From an uncultured Lachnospiraceae bacterium (GTDB lineage Bacteria > Bacillota > Clostridia > Lachnospirales > Lachnospiraceae), in NCBI GenBank assembly GCA_910586405.1, contig CAJUII010000030.1, positions 1-32,781 of the forward strand: a stretch of 32,781 nt of DNA, given 5' to 3'. The notes beneath the pieces were generated by a model. It was given only the letters and a program-made list of their open reading frames with translations, was not told the DNA's origin and did not search any database. Of this stretch, positions 13,828 through 20,808 are shown piece after piece. The position numbers and the translations under genes were made by a program. Positions within the stretch are counted from its first letter, which is position 1. Each line of letters begins with the position of its first letter.

Positions 13828-14928
13828 ATGAAGTTCAGTTTATGCATGATTGTAAAAAATGAATCTGCTGTGTTGAGAAATTGTCTGGATTCGTTAAAGG
13901 ATATCATGGATGAGATTATTATCGTGGATACAGGGTCTACGGATGATACCAAAAAGATCGCGGCAGAGTATACGCCATATCTATATGACTTTGCGTGGGA
14001 GAATGACTTTGCAGCCGCCAGAAATTTTGCATTTTCCAAGGCGACAGGAGATTATATCTACTCCGCGGATGCGGACGAGCTTGTCGATAAGGAAAATCAG
14101 GACAAACTCAAGGCATTGAAGCGTGTCCTGCTTCCAGAGGTAGAGATTGTTCAGATGATCTATGTGACAGAGCAGATCAATCATCCGACAGAGAACTTCG
14201 CGCGGGATTTAAGACCTAAGCTGTTTAAGCGGCTGCGCGAGTTTACATGGATTGAGCCAATTCATGAGACCGTCAATCTCAATCCAGTTATATTTGACAG
14301 TGATATCGAGATTCATCATTATCCGCAGGGAAATCACAGCAGCAGAGACTTTGGGGTGTTTGAACACATTATTGCAGACAAGGGCGTTCTGTCTGACCGG
14401 CTTATGGGAATGTATCTAAGAGAGCTGTACAAGGCGGGGACAGAGGAGGAACTCAAACGCGCAGAGGCATTCTTTGGTGCTGCATTGCCGGCTAAGCGCG
14501 CAGAGGGAAAGGATTTACTTTGCCGTCAGATTATCGCTGTATTGCTCAAGATCTATCGTTTGACAGATGATCCGGTCAGCATGTTAAAGATCTCGCTGAG
14601 TGAGGAGGCAACCATACCATCGGCAGAAATGTGCATGGAGCTGGGATACTTCTTTATGAAAAAGGAAGATTTTAGCGAGGCGGCAGTGTGGTTTCACAGG
14701 GCAGGGTACGACTGTGAGAGTGATATTGACGTAGCGAGCAGCGGTACATCTGCCTTTATGGCGCTGGCATTGTGCTTCCGTAAGCTGGCGAAATCTCCCA
14801 AAGTCAAGGCGCTTCCGCAGAGAGAGTACGAGGTGGAGCATAAGCGTTTGATGGACAAGGCGACAGAGTATGAACAGATGGCGAGGGATTGGAAGCCCGT
14901 TGAGCCAAAGCTGATTAAGGAGGAGTAG
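13828..14928 (+). CDS. GT2 family glycosyltransferase with helical C-terminal part
   Basis: A 366-residue cytoplasmic GT-A glycosyltransferase. Visible signatures are LCMIVKNE (about 5-12), D34-T-G-S-T-D39, NDFAAARNF (about 59-67) and the metal-binding D81-A82-D83-E84. An E(P/T).. segment, FTWIEPIHETVNL, follows in the catalytic half. The C-terminal about 150 residues are helical and TPR-like. Same layout as the enzyme at 7355, to which it is related but clearly diverged. CGGAGGAG precedes ATG. The last codons carry AAGGAGG, which serves as the ribosome binding site of glf, so the two are translationally coupled. With glf next to it, transfer of a galactofuranose-containing sugar is possible (inference); flagellin or a surface glycan could be the acceptor. 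Confidence 0.85.
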   Translation: MKFSLCMIVKNESAVLRNCLDSLKDIMDEIIIVDTGSTDDTKKIAAEYTPYLYDFAWENDFAAARNFAFSKATGDYIYSADADELVDKENQDKLKALKRVLLPEVEIVQMIYVTEQINHPTENFARDLRPKLFKRLREFTWIEPIHETVNLNPVIFDSDIEIHHYPQGNHSSRDFGVFEHIIADKGVLSDRLMGMYLRELYKAGTEEELKRAEAFFGAALPAKRAEGKDLLCRQIIAVLLKIYRLTDDPVSMLKISLSEEATIPSAEMCMELGYFFMKKEDFSEAAVWFHRAGYDCESDIDVASSGTSAFMALALCFRKLAKSPKVKALPQREYEVEHKRLMDKATEYEQMARDWKPVEPKLIKEE

Positions 14929-14935
14929 ACAGAGC

Positions 14936-16072
14936 ATGAAATATGACTATTTAGTGGTGGGGGCAGGGCTTTTTGGCGCTGTGTTTGCAAATGAAATGAA
15001 TCGGGCGGGAAAGAAGTGTCTTGTCATAGATAAACGACCGCACATCGCCGGAAATATCTATACGGAGGACGTGCGCGGAATCAATGTGCATAAATATGGG
15101 GCACATATTTTTCACACATCGGATCAAAAAGTCTGGGCGTATGTCAATGCGCTTGCGGAGTTTAATAACTATATCAACGCGCCGGTGGCGGTGTACAGGG
15201 ATGAGCTCTACAATCTGCCGTTTAATATGAATACCTTTGCAAAGATGTGGAACGTCAAGACGCCCAAGGAGGCGGCAGCGCGCATCCAGTCGCAGATTGC
15301 GGACCTAAAGATCACAAACCCTGCAAACCTTGAAGAGCAGGCATTGTCGCTTGTCGGCACAGACATTTACGAGAAGCTTGTGAAGGGCTATACAGAGAAG
15401 CAGTGGGGACGTGACTGCAAGGAGCTGCCCGCGTTCATTATCAAGCGCCTTCCAGTGCGTTTTACGTTTGACAACAATTATTTTAATGACGCCTATCAGG
15501 GGATTCCCAAGGGGGGATATACGGGGATGGTCGCGAAGCTTCTGGCAGGGATTGAGGTACGTCTTGACACTGCGTTTGAGACGTTTGTCCGAAAGGATGA
15601 AAATGACACCTATGTCACTATAGATGGCGGGGATACCTTTGAGAAGATTCTTTACACTGGTATGATAGATGCATTCTTTGACTATTGCGAGGGTGCGTTG
15701 GAATACCGTTCACTTGATTTCCAGACAGAGCTTTTGGCGGGGGAGGAAAATTATCAGGGGAATGCGGTCGTTAATTATACGGCGCGGGAGATTCCCTATA
15801 CACGCATAATTGAACACAAGCATTTTGAGTTTGGGCACCAGCCGGACACCGTGATTACGAGGGAGTATCCAAAAGAGTGGACGCGTGGCGATGAGCCGTA
15901 CTATCCGGTAAATGATGAAAAAAATGCCGCGCTGTATCAAAAGTATACGGCGCTTGCCGCAAAACAGAAAAATGTGTTGTTCGGAGGGCGGCTTGGGCAG
16001 TATAAATATTATGATATGGACAAAGTGATTCTCGCGGCGCTCGAGATGGCGCAGAATGAAAAAGCAGGCTGA
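14936..16072 (+). CDS. glf: UDP-galactopyranose mutase
   Basis: FAD-dependent ring contraction of UDP-galactopyranose to UDP-galactofuranose, the donor for galactofuranosyl transfer. The 378-residue length fits bacterial Glf. The Rossmann motif G9-A-G-L-F-G14 with the acidic end of the second strand (VIDKRPHIAGN) is clear. So are the HKYGAHIFHTS segment, EKQWGRD, the KRLPVRFTFDNNYFNDAYQGIPKGGY substrate region, and the C-terminal FAD contact GGRLGQYKYYDMDKVI. Only 7 bases separate it from the GT2 gene. Its stop codon sits in the loop of the terminator shared with the opposing gene. Galf in this position suggests a glycan made for a surface structure. Confidence 0.95.
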   Translation: MKYDYLVVGAGLFGAVFANEMNRAGKKCLVIDKRPHIAGNIYTEDVRGINVHKYGAHIFHTSDQKVWAYVNALAEFNNYINAPVAVYRDELYNLPFNMNTFAKMWNVKTPKEAAARIQSQIADLKITNPANLEEQALSLVGTDIYEKLVKGYTEKQWGRDCKELPAFIIKRLPVRFTFDNNYFNDAYQGIPKGGYTGMVAKLLAGIEVRLDTAFETFVRKDENDTYVTIDGGDTFEKILYTGMIDAFFDYCEGALEYRSLDFQTELLAGEENYQGNAVVNYTAREIPYTRIIEHKHFEFGHQPDTVITREYPKEWTRGDEPYYPVNDEKNAALYQKYTALAAKQKNVLFGGRLGQYKYYDMDKVILAALEMAQNEKAG

Positions 16073-16084
16073 TGCCTGCTTTTT
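16059..16084. terminator. Bidirectional terminator overlapping both convergent gene ends
   Basis: A stem of about 11 bp (16059-16069 with 16074-16084, core AAAAAGCAGGC) has a TGAT loop. The loop contains the glf stop codon (16070-16072), the 5' arm encodes the last glf residues, and the T run overlaps the minus-strand stop (16083-16085). Confidence 0.88.
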
Positions 16085-17438
16085 ACATATAACCATTATA
16101 TAACATTCCTGTATAGATGCTCGTCATGTAAGGGTTTGGATAACTTGCGTTGGGATTTGAGTATGCACAGATTCTTCGGTCAATATACTCCATCGGATCG
16201 AGGGAGATTGCGTTTAGCTTGCGCAGGATTTGTGATCCAAAGCCTTTTATGCCAGTGGCATCGGTGATCTCGTCGCCCTTTTGGTAGTCGAGCGTGGCGT
16301 CCTCATTGACCACGATACCATATTTTTCAAGATTGTAGCTGTGCAGGCCCAAGAACTTGTGCAAGTCTTTGGACAGCAGCTTGGTGAGCGGCGCGTCGGT
16401 CTGATCATTGATGACGCCATTCATAAAGCTGTTGTAGCCTTCCACAAAGGTTTCAATATTGTTGGCAAGCGACTCGGCATCGGGGTACAGTCCGATGGTG
16501 GCGCTGGTGTTCTGACCTGCACTTTTGGCCGCATTGGTGGTCATCTGGTCAGACATGGTGGTGCTGGTGTCAGCATTTTCAGGGTGCAGGGTCACATGGT
16601 AGGCGCCATATACGCTGAAATTGTTGGAATAAGAGGATTCCTCATTTCCGTTGATGCTGTAGACCGCGTTGGTGGCTTCTTTTATATGTTTATTTAATCC
16701 CAGATAATCAACGACGCCGTCCTGATAACTGGTATTTTCGTCTGTGATCGTAAAGTGCCGCTCGCCCTGGACGGGAAGTCCATAGGCGTCAGAGGTGACT
16801 TCAAGTGCCGACAGACCGCGGGATTCGACCACTTTTGCCGACAGACCGATATCGGAATTGTTAATCAGGCGGGAAAGCTTACTCTGCAAATCCTTGTTGG
16901 TATCGCCCTCATTGACATTAAACTGAAGCTCATAGTGGAGCTTGTTTGTCAGGATGTCAAACGAATAGCTGTCTGGTGTGAGGGTGACAGGCTGATTGGC
17001 TCGCATATACTTGCTGGTATTGACCTGTGGCGAAGCGAATTTTTCGACTTCGAGTGTGAAATCAAGAGGGACATAGTCCTCTGCATCCTCCGGTTCGTAT
17101 TCCACACTTGCGAGCGCTTCATTGTCGCTGTAGGCGGATTTCATCGAAAACAGGTCATTGTCGTCGCCGCTGAGCGAATCGATGGTCTGCTTTAGGTCGT
17201 TCGCGCTCTCTTTCAGATGAATCGCATAGGCGATGGACTGCGGTGTAGGGTCCGTGAGATAGAGCGGTGCAAAGCGATTTTTCCACTGGATCGCATTGTA
17301 TAGATTTTTTAGTTCACTGGTGTCGTGCGTGGCGTGGCGCAGGCTGCGCTTGCTGGTTCTGCCACTGGAATAATTTTTGTTGCGGTATGCGTTTAGATAC
17401 TCGTCATAAATTGGTAGTGTAGTTAAAGAAACTGACAT
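16083..17438 (-). CDS. FliD-like flagellar cap-related protein
   Basis: A 451-residue protein that resembles the body of FliD rather than its N-terminus. Residues about 172-205 (LQFNVNEGDTNKDLQSKLSRLINNSDIGLSAKVV) match the repeated module of cap proteins. NIETFVEGYNSFMNGV (about 328-343) matches the entry to FliD_C. The C-terminus (residues about 394-451) carries ATGIKGFGSQILRKLNAISLDPMEYIDRRI and a Tyr/Asn/Pro-rich tail. The canonical FliD_N motif (SGMDTESIIQQM) is absent; instead the start is MSVSLTTLPIYDEYLN with a basic stretch. GGGGAGGA precedes ATG on the minus strand. I see no convincing sigma-28 promoter. It may be an alternative cap, hook-filament junction or filament-associated protein. 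Confidence 0.65.
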   Translation of the reverse strand: MSVSLTTLPIYDEYLNAYRNKNYSSGRTSKRSLRHATHDTSELKNLYNAIQWKNRFAPLYLTDPTPQSIAYAIHLKESANDLKQTIDSLSGDDNDLFSMKSAYSDNEALASVEYEPEDAEDYVPLDFTLEVEKFASPQVNTSKYMRANQPVTLTPDSYSFDILTNKLHYELQFNVNEGDTNKDLQSKLSRLINNSDIGLSAKVVESRGLSALEVTSDAYGLPVQGERHFTITDENTSYQDGVVDYLGLNKHIKEATNAVYSINGNEESSYSNNFSVYGAYHVTLHPENADTSTTMSDQMTTNAAKSAGQNTSATIGLYPDAESLANNIETFVEGYNSFMNGVINDQTDAPLTKLLSKDLHKFLGLHSYNLEKYGIVVNEDATLDYQKGDEITDATGIKGFGSQILRKLNAISLDPMEYIDRRICAYSNPNASYPNPYMTSIYTGMLYNGYM

Positions 17439-17838
17439 TCTGATGTCCTCCCCTCTCAGATAATCAATTTAAATCTTATGTGAACTTAATTTTGGGCATA
17501 GATTCATACGCAAAATTCACAAAAATCCTTTATTTGAAAGAGATATCGCAATTGAATTGTGTGAATATTCAGTAAAATGTTATGTATATCTCTTTTTATC
17601 TTAAAGTTATCACGAATTGCGTGAAAATGCAAGCCCTTCAGCCCATAAAAATGAAAAAATTTTACGTAAACCCCTACAATGTGCTGAAAATAGAAGAAAT
17701 TGTTTGAATTGTTTGTACAATTAAGACAATTTCCGCGTGATTTAGGAATCGATCATCGAATGAAGCGTTTCATTATATAATATATGCACGCGTGCTTATA
17801 AAGAGAAGAAATTGCGGCATGATGGGCTGAAATAGTGC
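17439..17838. other. Divergent intergenic region with dyads
   Basis: About 560 AT-rich bases separate the flagellar block from rpmG; no gene is supported. It holds AATTGTGTGA (17555), the palindrome TCACG-AATTG-CGTGA (17610-17624) and a long dyad GAAATTGT..AATTG-N6-CAATT..ACAATTTC (17696-17733). A sigma-A promoter follows at 17839. The dyads look like operator sites. Confidence 0.55.
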
Positions 17839-17867
17839 TTGACGGCAGACTTCCCTTGTGGTATATT
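17839..17867 (+). promoter_or_regulatory. Sigma-A promoter of rpmG-secE-nusG
   Basis: TTGACG (17839-17844), 17 bases, TATATT (17862-17867). Leader about 125 bases. Confidence 0.85.
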
Positions 17868-18000
17868 TGATAAGCAAGATGTACATTTGGTCTTTTTTTT
17901 ATGCCATTGAGTCTGCATGACGAGATGGGATGGGGAAAACCGGTGAATCCTGCGTGATTAGAGCAAAGGAATTAGTTAGAACGTTAGCGGAGGTGGAATT

Positions 18001-18150
18001 ATGCGTACAAAGATTACATTGGCATGTACGGAGTGCAAGCAGCGGAACTACAATACTACAAAGGAGAAGAAGACTCATCCTGACAGAATGGAGATCAAGA
18101 AGTATTGTAGATTCTGCAAGACTCATACACTGCACAAGGAAACAAAATAA
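18001..18150 (+). CDS. rpmG: Ribosomal protein L33
   Basis: A 49-residue large-subunit protein with the MRTKITLACTECK start. Both zinc-knuckle pairs are present (C9-T-E-C12 and C36-R-F-C39), so it is the zinc-binding (C+) form. GGAGGTGG precedes ATG. First gene of the rpmG-secE-nusG unit, the usual Firmicute order. Confidence 0.96.
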   Translation: MRTKITLACTECKQRNYNTTKEKKTHPDRMEIKKYCRFCKTHTLHKETK

Positions 18151-18177
18151 ACAATCGAATGAAATAGGAGGCACATG

Positions 18178-18390
18178 ATGGCAGATTCAGCTAAGACAGA
18201 AGCGAAAAAAGATAACTTCTGGAAAAGTGTAAAAACAGAATTTAAGAAGATCGCCTGGCCTGACCAGAAAGAAACTGTTAAGCAGTCTGTAGCAGTTCTT
18301 TGTGTTTCGGTTGTTGTAGGACTTATCATTACCTTTTTGGATACCCTGATCCAGTTCGGCGTCAACTTCTTAACAAGTATTGGAGCATAG
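18178..18390 (+). CDS. secE: Protein translocase subunit SecE
   Basis: Small membrane subunit of the SecYEG translocase that clamps SecY. The 70-residue product has the conserved FWKSVKTEFKKIAWPDQKET amphipathic segment (about 14-33) and a single C-terminal membrane helix (about 38-62), as in the short Gram-positive form. ATG at 18178 is chosen over ATG at 18175 because it lies 6 bases after AGGAGG, the other only 3. 27 bases after rpmG, 15 before nusG. Confidence 0.95.
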   Translation: MADSAKTEAKKDNFWKSVKTEFKKIAWPDQKETVKQSVAVLCVSVVVGLIITFLDTLIQFGVNFLTSIGA

Positions 18391-18405
18391 AAGGGGATAA
18401 CCATT

Positions 18406-19428
18406 ATGGAAGAAAAGAAAGCACCCAGAGCGGTAGCCAAAAAGCTCATCACACCCAATATGCAGGAGTGGCTTCCGGTGTCGCCAAAGATGCCTGAAAA
18501 GCCGCTAAAAAGCGTTGAGGAAACAGCAGATTCAGAGCGCGTTGAATCACAGGCCTCAGAATCAGAGATGGCAGCGCCGAATTTTTTTGAATCAGAGACT
18601 TTAGCATCCAAAGCCGTAGAATCCGAAGAAACTGAATCCGAGAATCACATGGACAGCAAGCTGATTCAAAATCTCGATTCGCAGGAGTTCGAATCCGATT
18701 TGAGAGAATTAGACTCCGAGGAAGTAGATTCCGAGGAACTGATGTCAGCAGATGACCAGGAGTCAGAGCTGCCAGATTCTGATCAGGAGGATTTTGACGG
18801 TGAGGATTCTCCTGTGGAGGAGACGCCCGCCAAGGAAACCTTTGTGTTTGAACCGCCTGTGGAGGAGGAACCGCACAGCAGGGTGGCGCTCAGTGACAAT
18901 AAGAGCGGTCTTGGGATGGGCTGGTATGTCGTTCATACGTACTCTGGTTATGAGAATAAGGTTAAGGCAAATATCGAAAAGGCAATAGAAAACCGACATC
19001 TTGAGAATGAGATCCTTGAAGTGAGGGTTCCATTGCAGGATGTCATGGAGCTCAAAAATGGCGTGGAGAAAACGACACAGAAGAAGATGTTCCCAGGCTA
19101 TGTGCTGCTCCACATGGACGCGGACAATAATGACGCGTGGTATGTGGTTCGAAACACGAGGGGCGTTACCGGCTTTGTAGGACCGGGGAGCAAGCCTGTG
19201 CCGCTCACGGAAGCAGAGCTCAAAGCGCTTGACTTTGGCGTTGACACTACTGTGGAGTTCGCAGAGGGAGATGTGATCAGTGTCACTGCGGGTGTATGGA
19301 AAGACACTGTGGGGACTGTTCAGAAAATCGATGCAGCGAGACAGACTGTCACGATCAATGTAGAGATGTTTGGGCGTGAGACACCTGTTGAGATTAATTT
19401 CACAGACGTGAAAAAGATGTGGGATTAA
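18406..19428 (+). CDS. nusG: Transcription factor NusG with long acidic N-terminal extension
   Basis: Binds RNA polymerase through its NGN domain and couples transcription to translation or Rho through KOW. The usual protein is about 175-185 residues; here 340. The NGN domain begins at about 171 (MGWYVVHTYSGYENKVK) with MFPGYVLLHM, and the KOW domain is about 285-340 (EGDVISVTAGVWKDTVGTVQKI). Residues about 30-165 are acidic and full of Asp-Ser/Glu-Ser dipeptides (14), 13 encoded as GANTC. AAGGGGAT lies 7 bases before the ATG at 18406; an internal ATG at 18916 would give a standard-length NusG but has only a poor site. The extension is probably disordered and its role is unknown. No terminator follows; a new promoter starts 6 bases later. 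Confidence 0.95.
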   Translation: MEEKKAPRAVAKKLITPNMQEWLPVSPKMPEKPLKSVEETADSERVESQASESEMAAPNFFESETLASKAVESEETESENHMDSKLIQNLDSQEFESDLRELDSEEVDSEELMSADDQESELPDSDQEDFDGEDSPVEETPAKETFVFEPPVEEEPHSRVALSDNKSGLGMGWYVVHTYSGYENKVKANIEKAIENRHLENEILEVRVPLQDVMELKNGVEKTTQKKMFPGYVLLHMDADNNDAWYVVRNTRGVTGFVGPGSKPVPLTEAELKALDFGVDTTVEFAEGDVISVTAGVWKDTVGTVQKIDAARQTVTINVEMFGRETPVEINFTDVKKMWD

Positions 19429-19433
19429 ATAGG

Positions 19434-19462
19434 TTGACAAGGTGATTCAGTTGGTATAAAAT
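19434..19462 (+). promoter_or_regulatory. Sigma-A promoter of rplK-rplA
   Basis: TTGACA (19434-19439), 17 bases, TAAAAT (19457-19462). A perfect -35 directly after the nusG stop codon. Confidence 0.8.
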
Positions 19463-19470
19463 AATTTTCG

Positions 19471-19520
19471 GACTTGCGTCTACGTGGGAGGGTTATCCGC
19501 CCAGACGACCACAAAACGGT
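19471..19520 (+). promoter_or_regulatory. Structured rplK leader, candidate L1 or L11 autoregulatory site
   Basis: GTCT (19478-19481) and AGAC (19503-19506) bracket a GTGGGAGGG...CCGCCC hairpin, followed by GACCACAAAA. Similar GTGGGAGG..ACCAC leaders precede rplK-rplA in other Firmicutes, where L1 is thought to bind an mRNA mimic of its 23S site. The assignment is tentative. Confidence 0.45.
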
Positions 19521-19595
19521 TTCTTCTATTATATAGAGTTTCAAGATAAGAATCTTTATCAGAGAAGACCGAGAATAAATTAGGAGGTGCCTAAA

Positions 19596-20021
19596 ATGGC
19601 AAAGAAAGTAGAAGGATATATTAAATTACAGATTCCTGCCGCAAAAGCAACACCGGCTCCACCAGTTGGACCTGCTCTTGGACAGCATGGTGTGAACATT
19701 GTAGAGTTCACAAAGCAGTTTAATGCGAGAACGGCAGACCAGGAAGGAATGATCATTCCTGTTGTCATCACAGTTTATGCAGACAGAAGCTTCAGCTTCA
19801 TCACAAAGACTCCGCCTGCGGCAGTTTTATTAAAGAAGGCATGTAACCTGAAAACTGCTTCAGCAACACCGAACAAGACAAAGGTTGCCAAGATTTCAAA
19901 GGCAAAGATCCAGGAGATCGCTGAGATAAAGATGCCTGATCTGAATGCTGCAAGCCTTGAGGCTGCTATGAGCATGATCGCAGGTACAGCAAGATCTATG
20001 GGTATCACAGTAGAAGATTAA
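19596..20021 (+). CDS. rplK: Ribosomal protein L11
   Basis: Large-subunit protein of the GTPase-associated centre. The 141 residues match the family exactly. The N-terminal IKLQIPAAKATPAPPVGPALGQHGVNI (about 8-34) and the C-terminal RNA-binding domain ending in GTARSMGITVED are canonical. ATG at 19596 follows AGGAGG; a GTG three codons upstream overlaps that site and is disfavoured. Confidence 0.98.
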   Translation: MAKKVEGYIKLQIPAAKATPAPPVGPALGQHGVNIVEFTKQFNARTADQEGMIIPVVITVYADRSFSFITKTPPAAVLLKKACNLKTASATPNKTKVAKISKAKIQEIAEIKMPDLNAASLEAAMSMIAGTARSMGITVED

Positions 20022-20037
20022 GCGGAGGTAAAGTAGA

Positions 20038-20727
20038 ATGAAACATGGTAAGAAATATAATGAATCCGCGAAGTTGATCGATCGCGCAACATTTTATGAG
20101 ATTGAGGATGCTGTAGCGCTGACAAAGAAGGCTGCTGCTGCAAAGTTTGATGAGACTGTAGAAGTGCATATCAGAACAGGCTGTGACGGACGTCACGCAG
20201 ACCAGCAGATTCGTGGTGCGGTTGTACTCCCGAACGGAACAGGTAAAACTGTGAAGGTTTTAGTCTTTGCGAAAGGTGATAAAGTAGCAGAGGCGGAGGC
20301 AGCAGGCGCAGACTATGTTGGCGGCGATGAGCTCATTCCGAAGATTCAGAATGATGGTTGGTTAGATTTTGATGTAGTGGTTGCTACACCGGACATGATG
20401 GGTGTTGTTGGACGTCTGGGTAAAGTACTTGGACCTAAGGGCTTGATGCCAAACCCGAAGGCGGGCACAGTAACAATGGATGTCACAAAGGCAATCAATG
20501 ATATCAAAGCTGGTAAGATTGAGTACAGACTTGATAAGACAAATATCATTCACTGCCCGATTGGAAAGGCTTCTTTCTCTGAGGAGCAGTTGACACAGAA
20601 TCTGAACTCTCTGTTGGATGCAATTGTGAAGGCAAAACCGTCTACGCTGAAAGGACAGTATTTGAGGAGTATCACACTGTCATCTACAATGGGACCTGGC
20701 GTGAAGGTTAGTGTTGCGAAGTTCTAA
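20038..20727 (+). CDS. rplA: Ribosomal protein L1
   Basis: Large-subunit L1-stalk protein and a translational repressor of its own operon in many bacteria. The 229-residue length is typical. The MMGVVGRLGKVLGPKGLMPNPKAGTVT signature (about 120-146) is intact. 16 bases after rplK; GCGGAGGTAAAG supplies the ribosome binding site. A terminator follows, so rplKA is a separate unit from rplJL. Confidence 0.98.
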   Translation: MKHGKKYNESAKLIDRATFYEIEDAVALTKKAAAAKFDETVEVHIRTGCDGRHADQQIRGAVVLPNGTGKTVKVLVFAKGDKVAEAEAAGADYVGGDELIPKIQNDGWLDFDVVVATPDMMGVVGRLGKVLGPKGLMPNPKAGTVTMDVTKAINDIKAGKIEYRLDKTNIIHCPIGKASFSEEQLTQNLNSLLDAIVKAKPSTLKGQYLRSITLSSTMGPGVKVSVAKF

Positions 20728-20745
20728 TCAAAGATATAAGATCTC

Positions 20746-20777
20746 AAGACCTCGTTTTGAAGAAAACGAGGTCTTTT
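20746..20777 (+). terminator. Rho-independent terminator after rplA
   Basis: A 13-bp perfect stem (20746-20758 with 20763-20775, core GACCTCGTTTT) with loop GAAG is followed by T residues. Confidence 0.93.
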
Positions 20778-20808
20778 CTCAATTTGATGGGTATAGTGAG
20801 GTGAGTGC

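Noticed and set aside
17536..17565. Sigma-28 promoter on the minus strand for the FliD-like gene
   Set aside because: TGCGATAT is present as a -10, but the bases 14-16 upstream read ATAT, AATA or GAAT rather than TAAA.
18123..18611. A 162-codon open frame on the minus strand across secE and nusG
   Set aside because: It is the antisense of secE and of the nusG extension. Its openness follows from the self-complementary GANTC repeats, and it has no ribosome binding site.
18916..19428. Short NusG starting at the internal ATG
   Set aside because: No good ribosome binding site in front, while the upstream ATG has AAGGGGAT at proper distance and the frame is open throughout.
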